From positions 3,585,199 through 3,649,198 of the forward strand of contig NZ_CP095397.1 of assembly GCF_023008545.1 (NCBI RefSeq): a DNA stretch of 64,000 nt, in the 5' to 3' direction. Every line of letters begins with the position of its first letter. Position 1 is the stretch's first letter. Positions 1 through 8,345 of the stretch are shown one piece after another. The position numbers and the translations under genes were made by a program. The notes beneath the pieces are model-generated. The model did not search any database. It was not told the DNA's origin and was given only the letters and a program-made list of their open reading frames with translations. The stretch is from Natribaculum luteum (lineage in GTDB: Archaea; Halobacteriota; Halobacteria; Halobacteriales; Natrialbaceae).

Positions 1-1715
1 TCGGCGCGGGAGCGGCAGGTGCTCGAGTCGCCATCGAACTGGCCGAGCGCGGCGTCGAATCGCTGGTCGTCGGCAAGCGCGACCACGGCGACGCCCACAC
101 GACGTGGGCGGCCGGCGGCGTCAACGCCGCCCTCGGATCGCGCGACGACGAGGATGACTGGACGATCCACGCCGCGGACACCCTGAAGGAGGGACACTTC
201 CTCAACGATCCCGAGGCCGTCGAACTGACCGCGAAACACATGCCCGACCGGATTCGCGAACTCGCGGCGTGGGGGACGCCGTTCGATCGTACAGACGACG
301 GGCGGATCGACCAGCGATACTTCGGCGCGCAGTCGTACCGGCGCACCTGCTTCGTCGGCGACCGGACCGGCGAGGCGATGCTCGAGACGCTGATCGAGCG
401 AGTCCGAGAACTCGAGGTACCCTACCGCGAGAACGTGATGATCACGCGGCTGCTGTCGGACGGTCGCCGCGTCTACGGTGCCGTCGGCTTCGACATGGAG
501 GACGGCCACGATCTCCTGTTCCGGACGAACCACGTCGTGTTGGCCGCCGGCGGCTTCTCCGCGCTGTACGATCGCCACTCCTCGCGCGCCGACGAGAACA
601 ACGGCGACGGGCCAGCGATGGCGCTCGAGGCGGGGGCGACGCTGCTGGACGTCGAGTTCGTCCAGTTTCACCCGACCGGAATGGTCGGCGCACGCTACGG
701 CCAGGAGTGGGACGGGAGGCTCGTCACGGAAGCCGTTCGCGGCGAGGGCGGCCGACTCTACAACGTGGACGGCGAGCGGTTCATGGAGCGGTACTCGCCG
801 GACCAGATGGAACTCGACGCCCGCGACGTGGTGGCCCGGGCGATCGCCCAGGAGCTACGAGAGGACAGAGGGACCGAGAACGGCGGGGTCTACCTCGACA
901 TCTCCCACCGCGATCCGGAGTACGTCAAAGAACGCCTCCCGACGATGTACGAGCGGTTCCAGTCGCTCGGCGTAGACATCACCGACGCGCCGATGGAGAT
1001 CGCGCCGACCGCCCACTACACGATGGGCGGTGTCGACGTCGACTTCCGGACCGGCGAGACCGGCGTCGGGGGACTGTACGCGGTCGGCGAGACCGTGGCG
1101 GGTGTCCACGGTGCGAACCGTCTCGGCGGCAACTCCCTGGCCGAAACCGTCGCCATCGGCAAACTCGTCGGCGAACACGTCGGCGACCGCGTGACCGAGG
1201 CGGACGACGACCCCGACCTCCCCGACGGCCAGCGCGCGCTCGCCGAGCGGGAGTTTCGCGCGCTCGCTGCACTCGAGACCGCAGACGGCGACACCACCCC
1301 GCAGGAACTGCTCTCGGACCTCGGTGACCTGCTGTGGGACCACGCCGGAATCCTTCGAGACGAGGGGAGTCTCGAGGAGGGCCGACGGAAGCTCGCCACG
1401 CTTCGCGACCGAACGGCCGACCTCCGGGTCGAGGGCGACCGGACGTCCCAGTCGTTCGAGTTCGCCGTCGACCTCGCGTTCAGCCTCACCATGGCGGACG
1501 CGATACTCCGGGCGGCGACAGAGCGCACCGAGTCTCGCGGCGCACATCATCGCACCGACTATCCCGAGACCGACCCGTCCTGGCGAGCGAATCTCACGAT
1601 CACCGACGATGGCACCGGAATGACGCTTCGCCGCCGCGGCGTCGCCGAACCCAGCGACGCCGTCCAGGAGGCGCTCGAGGCGGGCTACGAACTCGACTAC
1701 CACCACCTCGAGTGA
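1..1715 (+). CDS. SdhA/FrdA-type FAD flavoprotein, 5'-truncated by the window edge
   Basis: The reading frame is open from base 3 and already inside the dinucleotide-binding GAGAAG motif, so only about 10-15 residues are missing. It keeps a His in the AHTTWAAGG segment, where SdhA/FrdA proteins bind FAD covalently; NadB usually lacks this His. It also has the substrate-site signatures FHPTG, HYTMGG and GANRLGGN, and an SdhA-like C-terminal helical domain. The family oxidises succinate or reduces fumarate, or acts as L-aspartate oxidase. I favour an SdhA/FrdA paralogue, because the true sdhA lies at 9607-11442 and no nadA or nadC is visible here. No iron-sulfur partner is adjacent. Downstream is a convergent glycosylase gene, 10 nt away. 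The family is certain; the substrate is not. Confidence 0.8.
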   Translation, partial: GAGAAGARVAIELAERGVESLVVGKRDHGDAHTTWAAGGVNAALGSRDDEDDWTIHAADTLKEGHFLNDPEAVELTAKHMPDRIRELAAWGTPFDRTDDGRIDQRYFGAQSYRRTCFVGDRTGEAMLETLIERVRELEVPYRENVMITRLLSDGRRVYGAVGFDMEDGHDLLFRTNHVVLAAGGFSALYDRHSSRADENNGDGPAMALEAGATLLDVEFVQFHPTGMVGARYGQEWDGRLVTEAVRGEGGRLYNVDGERFMERYSPDQMELDARDVVARAIAQELREDRGTENGGVYLDISHRDPEYVKERLPTMYERFQSLGVDITDAPMEIAPTAHYTMGGVDVDFRTGETGVGGLYAVGETVAGVHGANRLGGNSLAETVAIGKLVGEHVGDRVTEADDDPDLPDGQRALAEREFRALAALETADGDTTPQELLSDLGDLLWDHAGILRDEGSLEEGRRKLATLRDRTADLRVEGDRTSQSFEFAVDLAFSLTMADAILRAATERTESRGAHHRTDYPETDPSWRANLTITDDGTGMTLRRRGVAEPSDAVQEALEAGYELDYHHLE

Positions 1716-1725
1716 CGAGGGAAAA

Positions 1726-2322
1726 TCACTCGTCGGACTCGTAGGCGGCCCAGACGTACCGCGTCGCCAGGCTCCGGTACGGACGCCACGGCTCGGCGAT
1801 CTCGCGCATCTCCGTGCGCGTCAACGACGCGCCGTCGTTGTACAGCGTCTCGATGCCTCGACGGACGGCGAGGTCGCCAAGCGGGAGCACGTCGGGACGC
1901 TCGAGGACGAAGATGAGGTACATCCGGGCGGTCCACTCGCCGATCCCCCGGATCGACGTCAGTTCTGCGACGACGTCCTCGTTCGAGTGGTCGGCGAGCC
2001 CCGCTCGCGTGAAATCGCGCTCGAGAAACGCGCGGGCGGCCTCGCAGACGTACTCGAGTTTCTGTGAACTGAGCCCGGCCTCGAGCAAGGCCTCCCCGTC
2101 GGCGTCGAGCACCGTCTCCGGGCGGACGTCGCCGTCGAGAACCTCGAACACGCGCTCGCGAACGGCCGTCGCCGACGCGGTCGACAGCTGCTGGTTGACG
2201 ATCGAGACGAACAGCCGTTCGTACTCGCAGCCGAACGGCTCGATCGGATGGGGGTCGTAGCGCGCCAGGAGGTCGGCCATGACCGGATCGCGCCGGAGGA
2301 CGGTTTCAGGATCGGACGCCAT
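1726..2322 (-). CDS. alkA: DNA-3-methyladenine glycosylase, AlkA/HhH-GPD family
   Basis: A 198-aa protein of the HhH-GPD superfamily. These enzymes excise alkylated bases by hydrolysing the N-glycosidic bond during base excision repair. The helix-hairpin-helix reads SIRGIGEWTARMYL, and the catalytic Asp follows in LPLGDLAVRRG. An iron-sulfur cluster loop of the EndoIII/MutY type is not seen, which fits AlkA rather than Nth. It is shorter than E. coli AlkA because the N-terminal beta domain is missing, as in many archaeal members. It converges on the flavoprotein gene. A MITE-like repeat lies just upstream. Confidence 0.87.
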   Translation of the reverse strand: MASDPETVLRRDPVMADLLARYDPHPIEPFGCEYERLFVSIVNQQLSTASATAVRERVFEVLDGDVRPETVLDADGEALLEAGLSSQKLEYVCEAARAFLERDFTRAGLADHSNEDVVAELTSIRGIGEWTARMYLIFVLERPDVLPLGDLAVRRGIETLYNDGASLTRTEMREIAEPWRPYRSLATRYVWAAYESDE

Positions 2323-2365
2323 CGCTCGAGGATAGGACTCGAGCGGAAAAACCTCGTCGGTTGTC

Positions 2366-2477
2366 TTACACTACTGGACAACAGTCAGTGAATACTCGAT
2401 CGCGTCTCGCCGGCTGTCGCCGTGGCGACAGCGTCTCGAGTGCGATCGAGGTCTGAACCGTTTTGTCCAGCAGTATT
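2366..2477 (-). repeat. MITE-like dispersed repeat, copy A (most intact centre)
   Basis: About 112 bp. Read on the minus strand it starts TAATACTGCTGGACAAAACG and ends ACTGTTGTCCAGTAGTGTAA, so the two ends are imperfect inverted repeats sharing the ACTRCTGGACAA core. The centre holds a perfect 8-bp hairpin (CTGTCGCC/GGCGACAG, 2414-2431) between two GCGTCTCG-type direct repeats. It aligns over about 90 bp with copy B (14427-14555), and its flanks align with copy C (58999-59083). Its left end coincides with the stop codon of the rimK fusion gene. Confidence 0.75.
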
Positions 2478-3819
2478 ACTCTTCTTCTTCGGGACTATCC
2501 GGCGCGTCGCGGTCGACGCGCTTGCTGACGTCCACGCGGTAGTTCTCGAGGATGTCCCGGCCGAGCAAGACGGGGTAGTCCATGTGGCCGCGATCCTCGA
2601 CGCTCGCCGTGACGGTGTGCTGGTTGCCGCCGACGCCGACGACGACGTCGACGACGGGTCGGCTCTTGGAGCTCTTGTGGCTGCCCGACTTCACCTTCGT
2701 GATCGACTTGATCGGCCCGGCGCCGATGTCGGCGGCGAGGCGCGTGTCGATGCTCGTCCGCGTTGCGCCTGTGTCGGACTTGGCGAGGACGGACTTCGAG
2801 CCGCTGGTCCCAGAGAGGACGATCTCCTCGGTGTAGCCGATGTCGGTCGGTTCGGACTCGGTGACCGAGAACGCCGCCGGCATCGCCGTCGGCATCGAGT
2901 CGTCGAGCGTCATCGAGAGTTCTTCGACGCGGTCGTCGTCGACCTCGCCACCGACGCGCTCGATTGCGAGTTTCGCGATGTACGGGGCGGGGCTGATTCG
3001 GGTGGCCTCGAACAACCCCTTGAAGCCCGCAGTCGGGTTGACCTCGAGGACGAACCAGCCCTCTTCGCCTTCGACGAGGTCGACGCCGGCGTAGTCGAGG
3101 CCGATCGTCTCGGCGGAGCGGCGGGCCATCTCGCGGACCTCCTCGGGGATGTCCTCGGTTGCGTCCTCGACCGACCCGCCGAGTGCGACGTTGGTTCGCC
3201 AGTCGTTGTCGGGTGCATAGCGGTACATCGCGGCGACGACCTCGCCGCCGACGACGTAGACGCGAACGTCCCGGTGGCGCTGTCCGTCGCGATCGACGAG
3301 TTCCTGCAGGAAGGCGTACCGGTTGCCCACCTTCGCGTTGATCGGGTCCTCGGGGCCGACCTTCCAGGTTCCGCCGCCGTGGGTTCCGATCGCCGTCTTG
3401 TACACCGCTTCCTCGCCGAACTCGTCGCGGGCCGCGTTGAGACGATCCGAGGCGAGCGCCAGCAAGACGTCCGGCACGCGAACGTCGTTCGCCGCGAGTG
3501 CGGCCCCCGTCGAGAGCTTGTGCGTCGCCGTCAGCGTCGTACTCGGTTCGTTGAGCATCGGGACGAGCTGGGCGAGCGTGTTCGACAGTCCGAGCTCCTC
3601 GCAGGGCTGTTCCGTGTTCGAGAGGAGCATCCGGTTCGCGATTACGTCGACCTCGGGCTCGAGCGTGACGCTGCCGTCTCGAACCCTGATCGTAGTGTTC
3701 TCGCTTCGGAGCCACTCCGCGTGATGGCCGAGGTCCTCGACGGCGTTACAGATTGCCTTGCTCTCTTTGCTCGTGTGTAGACTCAATACCCCGACGCGGA
3801 CGGGATCCTCGGCGGTCAT
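2476..3819 (-). CDS. rimK: RimK-family alpha-L-glutamate ligase fused to a retropepsin-like (RimB/DUF785-type) domain
   Basis: A protein of 447 aa using the start before TAEDPVRVGVLS (3819); an in-frame start 60 nt upstream is unlikely. Residues ~1-95 are the RimK pre-ATP-grasp part. Residues ~95-290 are an ATP-grasp ligase domain with GTHGGGTWKVG and the metal-binding VLEVNPTAGFKG. RimK enzymes add glutamates to protein or cofactor carboxylates. Residues ~315-447 are a separate domain with KSDTGATRTSI (Asp ~349) and YPVLLGRDIL, matching the aspartyl-protease-like DUF785 family to which RimB belongs. Ligase and protease-like domain are therefore on one chain. The M14-type gene at 6728 belongs to a third family often clustered with these two. 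The acceptor protein is unknown. Confidence 0.85.
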   Translation of the reverse strand: MTAEDPVRVGVLSLHTSKESKAICNAVEDLGHHAEWLRSENTTIRVRDGSVTLEPEVDVIANRMLLSNTEQPCEELGLSNTLAQLVPMLNEPSTTLTATHKLSTGAALAANDVRVPDVLLALASDRLNAARDEFGEEAVYKTAIGTHGGGTWKVGPEDPINAKVGNRYAFLQELVDRDGQRHRDVRVYVVGGEVVAAMYRYAPDNDWRTNVALGGSVEDATEDIPEEVREMARRSAETIGLDYAGVDLVEGEEGWFVLEVNPTAGFKGLFEATRISPAPYIAKLAIERVGGEVDDDRVEELSMTLDDSMPTAMPAAFSVTESEPTDIGYTEEIVLSGTSGSKSVLAKSDTGATRTSIDTRLAADIGAGPIKSITKVKSGSHKSSKSRPVVDVVVGVGGNQHTVTASVEDRGHMDYPVLLGRDILENYRVDVSKRVDRDAPDSPEEEE

Positions 3820-3900
3820 ACTCGATAAACTCCCGCCCACCGGAAAAGCGTTGCCAGACCTTTCGCGTCTGGCAGTCACTAGCAGGCGGTTCTTCCGACG

Positions 3901-5370
3901 TCACGTGAGGGCGGTACGAACTTCCTGGAGGTCGACCAGTCCGCTCGCGACCGCGAGCGTCGCCCACGTCCCCGCACCGAGTCCGATCACGCCGGCCAGC
4001 CAGAGCACGTCGGAGACCAGCGGCGTCGCCAGCAGGACGGCGACGGCCATCACACCGGTGATCGCACAGATCCGTTTCACGGACGCCGCGAGCTCCTCGA
4101 GCTGCAAGGAGAGTTCCGCGTGGACGACGTAGAAACTCACGCTGGCGTAGATCGAGTGCGTGAGCACCGTCGCGACCGCCGCGCCAACCACTCCGACGAT
4201 CGGGATGAGAAGGACGTTGAGCCCGAAGTTACTGATCGCGGCGACCCCTTTCGCGAGCGCTCGCTCCCGGGCGCGGCCGAGGTAGTCCAGCCCGTCGGTC
4301 GTGACGTTCAGGACCGCCTGCAAGACGACGAACACGGCGAATATCTGCAAGACAGGGACTGCACCGAGGTAGTCGGGTCCGAAGACGAGACGGATGAACG
4401 GTCTCGCGACGATTGCCAGGCCGGCAGCCGCGGGAACGTAGAGCAACAACGCGTTGGTGAGTGCGGTCTGGTAGAGCACCCGCGTCTGCTCGAGCTGGTT
4501 CGACGCCTTCTGTTCGCCGAAGTTCGGCGAGATCGTAAACCCGAGCGAGGCGGCGGGGGCGAGCACGAAGTCTGTGATCTGCTTTGCCAGCGTGTAGAAG
4601 GCGACGGCCACGGGACTCAGGAAGTAGCCGACGAGGACGATGTCGATCTGTTTGTCGATGACGTTCGAACTCCGCGTCGCCGCCAGCGGGACGCTGTACT
4701 CGAGCAGCCGTTTGGGGAGCCCCGACTCGAACGTAGGCGCGGCGTCGTACTGCAGGTAGAACCGGTAGTAGAGGACGGCGAGGCCGAACGCGGCGGCGAC
4801 GGCGTAGCCGACGACGTAGCCGAAGAACGCACCGAGCGCACCGAAACCCAGCAGGACGAACGCGACGGCGAAGACGAGTCGGGTGACGCCGCCGATCGCC
4901 TGGACGGCGGCGCTGTAGACGAGTCGGTTGAACCCCTGGAACGCGACCTGCGAGAAGCCGTGGAACGAGGAGGCGGCGATGTAGGCGATCCCAGCCGCGA
5001 GAAACGGCGTGGCGTCGGGATTGCCGAGTGCGATCGCGATCCGCTCGTGGAAGATCAACAGGAAGTACGCGACCAGCGCGAGGAGGATCGTTTTGTAGGC
5101 GATCGTCGACTGGATCAGGTGTGGGATCTGCCCCGGATCGCGCTCGCGATACACGGCGAAGTACCGCGACGCGGACTTCCCGATGCCGAAGTCCGCAAAG
5201 AGCTGGACGATGCTCAGGATCCCGATCGCCCAGAACAGCGACCCGTAGGCGCTCGGCTCGAGGAGGTACCTGGCGAGGACGAACATCAATAGCCCGCTCG
5301 AGACCATGTAGACGGCGCGTGCTGCGAGCGTCGCCTTGAACCCGCGAACGATGTGCTCTCGTGTAACCAT
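3901..5370 (-). CDS. Polysaccharide/oligosaccharide flippase (MATE/MOP superfamily, Wzx/AglR-like)
   Basis: A 489-aa integral membrane protein with about 12-14 hydrophobic segments. The N-terminal region LLEPSAYGSLFWAIGILSIV and the later FGIGKSASRYFAVY have the character of Wzx-type polysaccharide biosynthesis proteins. Such flippases move lipid-linked glycans across the membrane; in haloarchaea they serve S-layer N-glycosylation (AglR) or exopolysaccharide export. No glycosyltransferase is adjacent, so the glycan cannot be assigned. The TATA-like GTAAATAC on the minus strand about 50 nt upstream suggests a short leader. The family is certain, the specific role is not. Confidence 0.85.
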   Translation of the reverse strand: MVTREHIVRGFKATLAARAVYMVSSGLLMFVLARYLLEPSAYGSLFWAIGILSIVQLFADFGIGKSASRYFAVYRERDPGQIPHLIQSTIAYKTILLALVAYFLLIFHERIAIALGNPDATPFLAAGIAYIAASSFHGFSQVAFQGFNRLVYSAAVQAIGGVTRLVFAVAFVLLGFGALGAFFGYVVGYAVAAAFGLAVLYYRFYLQYDAAPTFESGLPKRLLEYSVPLAATRSSNVIDKQIDIVLVGYFLSPVAVAFYTLAKQITDFVLAPAASLGFTISPNFGEQKASNQLEQTRVLYQTALTNALLLYVPAAAGLAIVARPFIRLVFGPDYLGAVPVLQIFAVFVVLQAVLNVTTDGLDYLGRARERALAKGVAAISNFGLNVLLIPIVGVVGAAVATVLTHSIYASVSFYVVHAELSLQLEELAASVKRICAITGVMAVAVLLATPLVSDVLWLAGVIGLGAGTWATLAVASGLVDLQEVRTALT

Positions 5371-5775
5371 GTCGTAGGTAGCTCCGAGACGGTGTGCGAG
5401 CGAACCGGCCGACCGGCGTATTTACTCGCGAACTAAACGGTTCGGCGGTTGCTGCTCGACTGGCGCACCTGGCAGGTGGACGGATCGACCATTTGTTATA
5501 CGGTCCAGACAGCGACGAACGCGACGACTACAGCGAGACCAGTCTCGATCGCCTGCCGATCGTTCCCGAGGCGACGAGACGTCGTGTTCCCGGATCGACT
5601 CGTCGTGACCGCGGCCTTCGGCATCGATACGACGGGCTTACGGGGGCCTATCGGTCGACCTACCGCGAGAAATCACCCCGTATCGGCGTCGATCGCTCGT
5701 GTTGCCGGCCGATCGGACGTCGATCGCACTCGAGACGAGACGCGACAGGGCGTCACGGACTGCCGTTCGAGAGTC
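5371..5775. other. Gene-free interval between flippase and GNAT genes
   Basis: 405 bp without a convincing gene. Open frames here are short and Arg/Ser-rich, and they run on into the antisense of the acetyltransferase gene. The interval contains the minus-strand promoter region of the flippase (about 5416-5430) and a probable degenerate repeat copy at 5699-5768. Confidence 0.6.
5699..5768 (+). repeat. Possible degenerate copy E of the MITE-like repeat
   Basis: TGTTGCCGGCC followed by an exact 18-bp match (TCGATCGCACTCGAGACG, 5720-5737) to the interior of copy C at about 59028-59045. The block then reads GCGTCACGGACTGCCG, loosely resembling the right end of other copies. The first terminal repeat is damaged (GATCGGAC instead of AACACGGTTC), so this is a probable decayed copy only. 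Confidence 0.4.
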
Positions 5776-6531
5776 TCACAGCCAGGCCGCGTCCCAGCGG
5801 GTCGGCTTTCGACGGTTGCCACAGACGTTACACTCGACCCGTCCCATCGTGTCCATCGCGATGTCGACGCTCTCGCAGTTCCCACAGAACCAGCTGTACC
5901 GACGCGTCCCCTCCTCGCTCTCGTAGGCCGTATAAAACGGCGCTTTCGATCCACGTACTGCCTCGCCGTAACTGACGTAGACCGTCTCACCGTCCAGTTC
6001 GACTGCCTCTATCGCACGCCACTCGTCGTCGGACTCGAGTTCGCCAGCGACGAAGACGTTCTCGGTGTAGGTCTCGTCACCGACTTCGATCTCGCGCGTG
6101 CCGGCGCGCTCGAAGCCGTGGTTCGCGTAGAACTCGTTGCCGAGTTCGTTGTCCTCGAGGACGAGACCGCGAATCTCCTCGGCCCCCAACTCGAGGAGTT
6201 CTTCGCGAGTCCGCACTAGCAGCCGAACGCCGGTTCCGGCCCCGCGGTGGTCGGGATCGACGTGCAACCAGAGGATCTGCCCGGTCTCGTGTCCGTCGCC
6301 GACGAGTTCGCTCTGGGAGAACCCGGTGATCGTCCCGTCGTCTTCGGCGACGAGAAAGAGCACGCGGTCGCTCTCGAACGCCCCCTCGAGTGCGTCGTCG
6401 CTGTACCACTGCTCGACGGCGTCGTCGACCGTCGACTCGTCGAGGAAGTCGGTGTACGACGATCGAAGGGACGCGTGGGCGATCGATCGAATGCTGTCGG
6501 CGTCGTCGACGGTAGCCTCGCGAAGCTCCAT
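5776..6531 (-). CDS. GNAT N-acetyltransferase with C-terminal zinc-ribbon domain (DUF5816-like)
   Basis: A protein of 251 aa. Residues ~1-165 form a GNAT fold: MELREATVDDADSIRSIAH start, then LWLHVDPDHRGAGTGVRLL (the acetyl-CoA-binding R/Q-x-x-G-x-G/A loop) and the NEFYANHGFERAG strand-helix typical of the family end. Residues ~175-251 are a second domain with FCGNCESVDI and VECNVCGNRRKPT, a four-Cys zinc-ribbon pattern found as DUF5816 in haloarchaeal proteins. The family transfers acetyl from acetyl-CoA to an amine; the substrate is unknown. The gene stands alone, convergent with nothing and divergent from the M14-type gene. Confidence 0.85.
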   Translation of the reverse strand: MELREATVDDADSIRSIAHASLRSSYTDFLDESTVDDAVEQWYSDDALEGAFESDRVLFLVAEDDGTITGFSQSELVGDGHETGQILWLHVDPDHRGAGTGVRLLVRTREELLELGAEEIRGLVLEDNELGNEFYANHGFERAGTREIEVGDETYTENVFVAGELESDDEWRAIEAVELDGETVYVSYGEAVRGSKAPFYTAYESEEGTRRYSWFCGNCESVDIAMDTMGRVECNVCGNRRKPTRWDAAWL

Positions 6532-6699
6532 GCGCAGACGTATGTGAGCATGTTACAAAACCTATGCGCCGACCGAAATCGCGTTACGTCGACGCCGATC
6601 GCCTCGAGTGACGATGCCTGCTGGCGCTGTTTCCCGGAGACCGCAAGCCGTCCGGCAGTTGCTCCGGGAACGGCCGACGGCAGACGTTATGAGGCACGC

Positions 6700-6705
6700 T
6701 TTATG
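6700..6705 (+). promoter_or_regulatory. TATA box of the M14-type gene
   Basis: TTTATG lies 23-28 nt upstream of the ATG at 6728. With the usual archaeal spacing, transcription would begin at or within a few bases of the ATG, making this a leaderless mRNA and supporting that start over the upstream in-frame codons. Confidence 0.6.
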
Positions 6706-6727
6706 CGCTCGTCCCCGACACGGACGT

Positions 6728-7798
6728 ATGAGCGATGTCGACACTGGCAACGAGCCGCCCGACGAGAGCGACGCATTCACGTACAACGGCGGTCGCGTCG
6801 ACCCTGGCGAGTCGGCAAACATTCGATACGGGATCAGCGAGACGTACCTCGGTGATCCCGTCCGGATCCCGGTTACAGTGGTGAACGGCGAGCACCCGGG
6901 GCCGACGGTGTTTCTCTCGGCGGCCGCACACGGCGACGAACTCAACGGCATCGAGGTCGTCCGCGAGGTCGCACACGACTGGGACCACTCGGTGCTTCAC
7001 GGGACGCTCGTCTGCCTGCCGGTGATGAACGTGCCGGGATTTCTCGCCCAGGAGCGATATCTGCCGATCTACGACCGGGACCTCAACCGATCGTTTCCCG
7101 GTCGCGAGGGGTCGACGAGTGCAAAGCGGATGGCACACCGAATCTTCACGAACTTCATCGAACCCTGTGACCTGGGGGTCGACTTTCACACGTCGACGCG
7201 TGGACGGACGAACATGCTCCACGTCCGGGCGAACGTGGACCGACCCGAGGTCGAACGGGTCGCGAAGGCGTTCGGTTCGAACGTCATCATCTCCGGCGAG
7301 GGGCCCTCCGGGACCCTGCGTCGCGAGGCGACCGAGGCGGACATCCCCACGATCACCGTCGAAATGGGCGAGGCCCACCGCTTCCAGCGTGGTCTCATCG
7401 ATCGCGCGCTGACCGGCGTCGCGAGCGTCCTCGCCGAGTTCGGCCTCCACCAGGACTCCTCGGTCCACTGGCCGGGCTGGCGGACCGTCATCGACGACGC
7501 CGACGAGAAGACGTGGCTTCGCGCCGACGCGGGTGGTATCGTCGACATGAAACACGGTCGCGGCGGCCTCGTCTACGAGGGCGACGTCATCTGCACGATC
7601 ACGAATCCCTTCAAGGAGGAAGACGACATCGACACCGTCGAAGCACCCTTTACCGGGCTGATCGTCGGCGTCCTCGAGAACCCCGTCGTCTACCCCGGCA
7701 ACCCGCTCTGTCACCTCGTCGGCCTGAGCGAGGACACCCTTTCCGCACTCGAGCGCGAGGTCACCGGAGCCGACTCGATCGCCGACGTCCTCGACTGA
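6728..7798 (+). CDS. Succinylglutamate desuccinylase/aspartoacylase-family (M14-type) zinc hydrolase
   Basis: A protein of 356 aa from the ATG at 6728, placed by the TATA box. Zinc ligands are visible: AAAHGDELNG (His68, Glu71) and VDFHTSTRG (His154), with a likely general base in TITVEMGEAH. A C-terminal beta-rich domain follows from ~residue 255 (KTWLRADAGGIVDM). The family cleaves amide bonds of N-acyl amino acids or acts as a carboxypeptidase. Genes of this family often sit beside RimK ligases and DUF785 proteins, and a RimK-DUF785 fusion lies 3 kb to the left, so trimming of glutamate tails is a reasonable guess. It is not part of an arginine-degradation cluster here. The substrate is inferred. 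Confidence 0.83.
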   Translation: MSDVDTGNEPPDESDAFTYNGGRVDPGESANIRYGISETYLGDPVRIPVTVVNGEHPGPTVFLSAAAHGDELNGIEVVREVAHDWDHSVLHGTLVCLPVMNVPGFLAQERYLPIYDRDLNRSFPGREGSTSAKRMAHRIFTNFIEPCDLGVDFHTSTRGRTNMLHVRANVDRPEVERVAKAFGSNVIISGEGPSGTLRREATEADIPTITVEMGEAHRFQRGLIDRALTGVASVLAEFGLHQDSSVHWPGWRTVIDDADEKTWLRADAGGIVDMKHGRGGLVYEGDVICTITNPFKEEDDIDTVEAPFTGLIVGVLENPVVYPGNPLCHLVGLSEDTLSALEREVTGADSIADVLD

Positions 7799-7841
7799 CC
7801 GGCGACCGACTGACATCTCGCAGCGACAGGTCGAAAACGCA

Positions 7842-7923
7842 GGGGTATAGTGCCTCTATCACGTGACTGTCCCCGTTTGAGGAGATAGTCCTTCGGAGGA
7901 GACAAAAGTAACTTCTATACCCC
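7842..7923 (+). promoter_or_regulatory. sdh operon promoter region with 9-bp inverted repeat
   Basis: The TATA-like TTCTATAC (7913-7920) lies 30-37 nt before the sdhC ATG at 7950. It is part of CTATACCCC (7915-7923), the exact reverse complement of GGGGTATAG at 7842-7850. The two arms are about 64 bp apart. The downstream arm overlaps the core promoter, so a regulator bound there could control it, but this is inference. Confidence 0.5.
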
Positions 7924-7949
7924 AGCGGTCCAACCCTCCGACTGAGAGC

Positions 7950-8345
7950 ATGAGTCAGTCTTACAATCGCGGTCTCATCGAGGACTTCGGTCGCTGGAAG
8001 GAGTTCTCGGCCGGGATGTGGGCGTGGATTTTCCACAAGTTCACCGGGTGGATGCTCATCGGCTACCTGTTTACCCACATCGCCGTGCTGAGCAGCTCCC
8101 TGACCAGCCCCGAGGCGTACACGACGACTATCCAGGGACTCGAGAGCCTGTTTATCATCCGGGTGCTCGAGGTCGGACTCCTCGCAGTCGCAGTCTTTCA
8201 CATCCTCAACGGGATCCGACTGCTGATGGTCGACCTCGGCGTCGGGCTCGAGGCCCAGGACAAGAGCTTCTACGCGTCACTGATCATCACCGGGATCATC
8301 GTCGTTGCGAGCGTCCCGACGTTCCTCGACGGGGTGACCTTCTAA
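7950..8345 (+). CDS. sdhC: Succinate dehydrogenase cytochrome b subunit SdhC
   Basis: A protein of 131 aa with three hydrophobic helices. It starts with a soluble N-terminus, then [20 protein letters not shown], the SdhC signature with histidines at the haem/quinone side. A second His-containing helix reads [18 protein letters not shown]. It anchors complex II in the membrane and passes electrons from succinate to the quinone pool (menaquinone in haloarchaea). It is first in sdhCDBA, and its stop overlaps the sdhD start by one base (TAATG), so the two are probably translationally coupled. Confidence 0.93.
   Translation: MSQSYNRGLIEDFGRWKEFSAGMWAWIFHKFTGWMLIGYLFTHIAVLSSSLTSPEAYTTTIQGLESLFIIRVLEVGLLAVAVFHILNGIRLLMVDLGVGLEAQDKSFYASLIITGIIVVASVPTFLDGVTF

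Noticed and set aside
4120-5292. 390-codon plus-strand frame opposite the flippase
   Set aside because: The minus strand codes for a multi-helix flippase; the opposite frame is highly charged with no domain.
5394-6219. Long plus-strand frames in the flippase-GNAT gap
   Set aside because: Ser/Arg-rich or mixed composition, running into the antisense of the acetyltransferase gene, with no domain.
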